Source: Citricoccus alkalitolerans (GTDB lineage: Bacteria > Actinomycetota > Actinomycetes > Actinomycetales > Micrococcaceae). Taken from it: DNA of 64,000 bases. The stretch covers positions 1,178,001-1,242,000 of the forward strand of contig NZ_BAAALH010000002.1 in NCBI RefSeq assembly GCF_039528175.1, in the 5' to 3' direction. A model generated the notes under the pieces. That model was not told where the DNA came from, made no database searches, and saw nothing but the letters and a program-made list of their open reading frames with translations. This document shows, one piece after another, positions 62,459 through 64,000 of this stretch. A program made the position numbers and the translations under genes. The stretch's first letter is position 1. The number at the start of each line of letters is the position of its first letter.

Positions 62459-62639
62459 GGTGTTTCCTCTCGGTGGCGGGGCCGGTTCCGGGCCCCGATG
62501 CGGGTGGTCCGCTCTTGTGGTGGGTGTGCTTCCAGCCTCGCCGGGCCGGTGTATTCGCGGCAGTGCCCCGCTGTCATCCTCGCCTCCGAAAGCGTCACCA
62601 CCACCCCGTGACAGTTGTCATCGGCCTACCCTGAGAACC

Positions 62640-63998
62640 GTGAGCAAGCCAGAACCGTCCGTGAGCCGACCCTCTGGGCAATTGCCCTCGACGGCGCCCG
62701 GCCAGTCCGTCCGCGGCGTACGGGCCACCTGGTGGTACACCTACCTCTCGATGGTCTTCTTCTCCGTATTCATGGCCTTCATCGCGGTCGCCATGCTGCT
62801 GTTCTTCCACCTCGAGGCCGGCGGCCGGCACGGTTGGCTGGTGGTGGTCTCCGCCCTGCTGATCGCGATCAGCGGGCTGACCCAGTCCATCTGCAGCTGG
62901 CTGATCAGGAACGGCATGGGAGCCGGATGGCCGCGCCCGTGGGCCACCGCACTCCTCCTGGGGCCGGCCGGCCTCGCCTGGGTGCTGACCCTGTGGTTGC
63001 CGGGAGGGGCTGTCCCCGGGGGGATCTCCCTGTGGATCGCCGCGAACATCCTGGCCATCCTGGTCCGCGGCGTGACCCGGCGGGTGGTCATCGGGGCGGG
63101 CCTGGCCCTGATCGCGGCGCACTGGTGGGCCGGACAACTCATCACGGGAGTGGCCGTCCCCAGCGAGGAAGCCGCGCAGCAGATGCCCTCGCTGGTCTTC
63201 TTCACCGTCTTCGTCCCGGTGGTCTTCCTCTTCTCCGCATGGTGGTGGAACATCGTGGTCCAGCTGGACGTAGCCCGCCGGGATGCCGCTCAACTGGCGG
63301 TGGCCCGCGAACGGCTGCGATTCGCCTCGGATCTGCATGACATCCAGGGCCACCACCTGCAGGTCATCGCCCTCAAGGCCGAACTGGCCGAGCGACTGAT
63401 GGGTGCGGGACAACCCGACGCCGCCGCGGAGAACATCCACGAGGTCCGGACGATCGCGCGCACCGCCCTCGAGGACACGCGGTCTCTGGTGCGCAACCTG
63501 CGCGAGGTTTCCCTGGAGGAGGAGATCGCCAACGCCAAGGACGTGCTGGAGGCTTCCGGCGCCACCGTCAGCATTCGGGGGGTCCACGTCGAGGACCCTG
63601 CCGTGCGCACCCTGCTCGGCCTGGCCGTCCGTGAGGGCGCCACCAACATCCTGCGTCATGCCGCCACAGCCACGAAGGTGTCCATCATCCTGGAGGATGC
63701 GGACGGGGTGCTCCGGCTGGCGATGGTGAACGACGGTGTGGAGAGGCTCACCGGCGAGGTGGGCGGCGACAGCCACGAGGGTGCCGGGCTGCCCGGTGTC
63801 CCTGGGACGCACGGGGCGGGCGGGCCGGCGTCGGGCACGGGTTTGTCCGGTCTGAACCGGCGGTTCGCCTCCTCCGGGGGATCGGTGACCGGCCGGTATG
63901 GCGACGGCTCGTTCATCCTCGAGGCCCGGTTGCCGGCCGTGCCGGGCCGGGAACACCCTGAATCCCCCGCCGTCCATCCGAAGGAGCCCACCCCATGA
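62640..63998 (+). CDS. Two-component sensor histidine kinase (HisKA_3/DesK-like)
   Basis: 452 residues from GTG 62640. Six hydrophobic helices in residues 30-215, then the HisKA_3 dimerisation helix with phospho-acceptor His in RFASDLHDIQGHHLQVIALK AELAERL, and an HATPase_c domain: N-box REGATNILRHAATATKV, VNDG motif, and G-box SGTGLSGLNRRFASSGGSV. A Gly/His-rich loop of about 35 residues is inserted between the VNDG motif and the G-box, lengthening the ATP lid. The stop overlaps the next start codon (ATGA), the usual kinase-regulator coupling. Confidence 0.92.
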   Translation: MSKPEPSVSRPSGQLPSTAPGQSVRGVRATWWYTYLSMVFFSVFMAFIAVAMLLFFHLEAGGRHGWLVVVSALLIAISGLTQSICSWLIRNGMGAGWPRPWATALLLGPAGLAWVLTLWLPGGAVPGGISLWIAANILAILVRGVTRRVVIGAGLALIAAHWWAGQLITGVAVPSEEAAQQMPSLVFFTVFVPVVFLFSAWWWNIVVQLDVARRDAAQLAVARERLRFASDLHDIQGHHLQVIALKAELAERLMGAGQPDAAAENIHEVRTIARTALEDTRSLVRNLREVSLEEEIANAKDVLEASGATVSIRGVHVEDPAVRTLLGLAVREGATNILRHAATATKVSIILEDADGVLRLAMVNDGVERLTGEVGGDSHEGAGLPGVPGTHGAGGPASGTGLSGLNRRFASSGGSVTGRYGDGSFILEARLPAVPGREHPESPAVHPKEPTP

Positions 63999-64000
63999 TC
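63995..64000 (+). CDS. Start of a coupled downstream gene, probably the response regulator (cut by window edge)
   Basis: ATG at 63995 overlaps the kinase stop and has AAGGAG at 63981-63986, so a gene begins here. Only two codons are visible. Identity as a NarL-type response regulator is inferred from the neighbouring HisKA_3 kinase. Confidence 0.6.

Overview
The window is about 64 kb of high-GC DNA with the gene density, GTG/TTG start use and gene content of an actinobacterium, most likely a member of the Micrococcaceae (Micrococcus/Citricoccus/Kocuria/Arthrobacter range). Supporting signs are the dnaK-grpE-dnaJ-hspR operon preceded by two HAIR-type HspR operators, a TPP riboswitch in front of a ykoEDC-type ECF cassette, a fused MrpA/MrpB antiporter subunit, and the many ATGA/GTGA stop-start overlaps. 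The genus is inference; no rRNA or tRNA gene was seen. An 18-base run of N (49173-49190) marks an assembly gap.

Layout. 1-6.3 kb: Mrp Na+/H+ antiporter operon A(B)-C-D-E-F-G, cut at the left edge. 6.4-10.2 kb: a DUF4235 membrane protein, then the TPP riboswitch and a thiamine/HMP-precursor ECF importer (ykoE, ykoD, ykoC). 10.2-24.6 kb: an accessory stretch with lower coding density: small lipoprotein, HNH nuclease, an unrecognised 485-residue protein, zinc-ribbon microprotein, YeeE/TusA sulfur pair, DUF6308 protein, Mrr-type restriction nuclease, NAD(P)-dependent epimerase, a 91-residue GyrA-fragment-like protein, a gene-poor segment with several strong stem-loops, PhoD phosphatase plus a fibronectin-III protein, and a membrane protein. 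It carries two related IS-end-like remnants (13.2 and 20.6 kb) and a serine-resolvase remnant (24.5 kb).

24.6-36.4 kb: folate and export genes: pabC, an MMPL transporter with divergent TetR regulator, cardiolipin synthase, a MarR regulator co-transcribed with a P-loop-kinase/PabB fusion, and a second MMPL transporter divergent from marR. 36.5-43.1 kb: dps, then dnaK-grpE-dnaJ-hspR and a DUF1023 hydrolase. 43.2-53.9 kb: BCCT osmolyte transporter, trmB, a lipoprotein-type penicillin-binding protein, YccF, DedA, an Abhydrolase_9 protein, VOC protein, methyltransferase and a DoxX-like protein. 54-64 kb: GH15 glucosidase, a G6PDH-family protein lacking the usual active-site lysine, sugar acetyltransferase, SRPBCC protein, a polar amino-acid ABC importer, cupin, small membrane exporter-like protein, and a sensor kinase whose coupled partner gene starts at the right edge.

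The most noteworthy non-gene signals are two small families of long palindromes placed between converging genes (30.9 and 49.2 kb; 36.5 and 58.9 kb), a palindromic insertion inside the ykoD reading frame, and the stem-loop cluster at 19.98-20.37 kb. No single complete, clearly new system was proven. The best candidates for follow-up are the GyrA-like microprotein, the kinase-PabB fusion, and the 10.8-20.7 kb islet.
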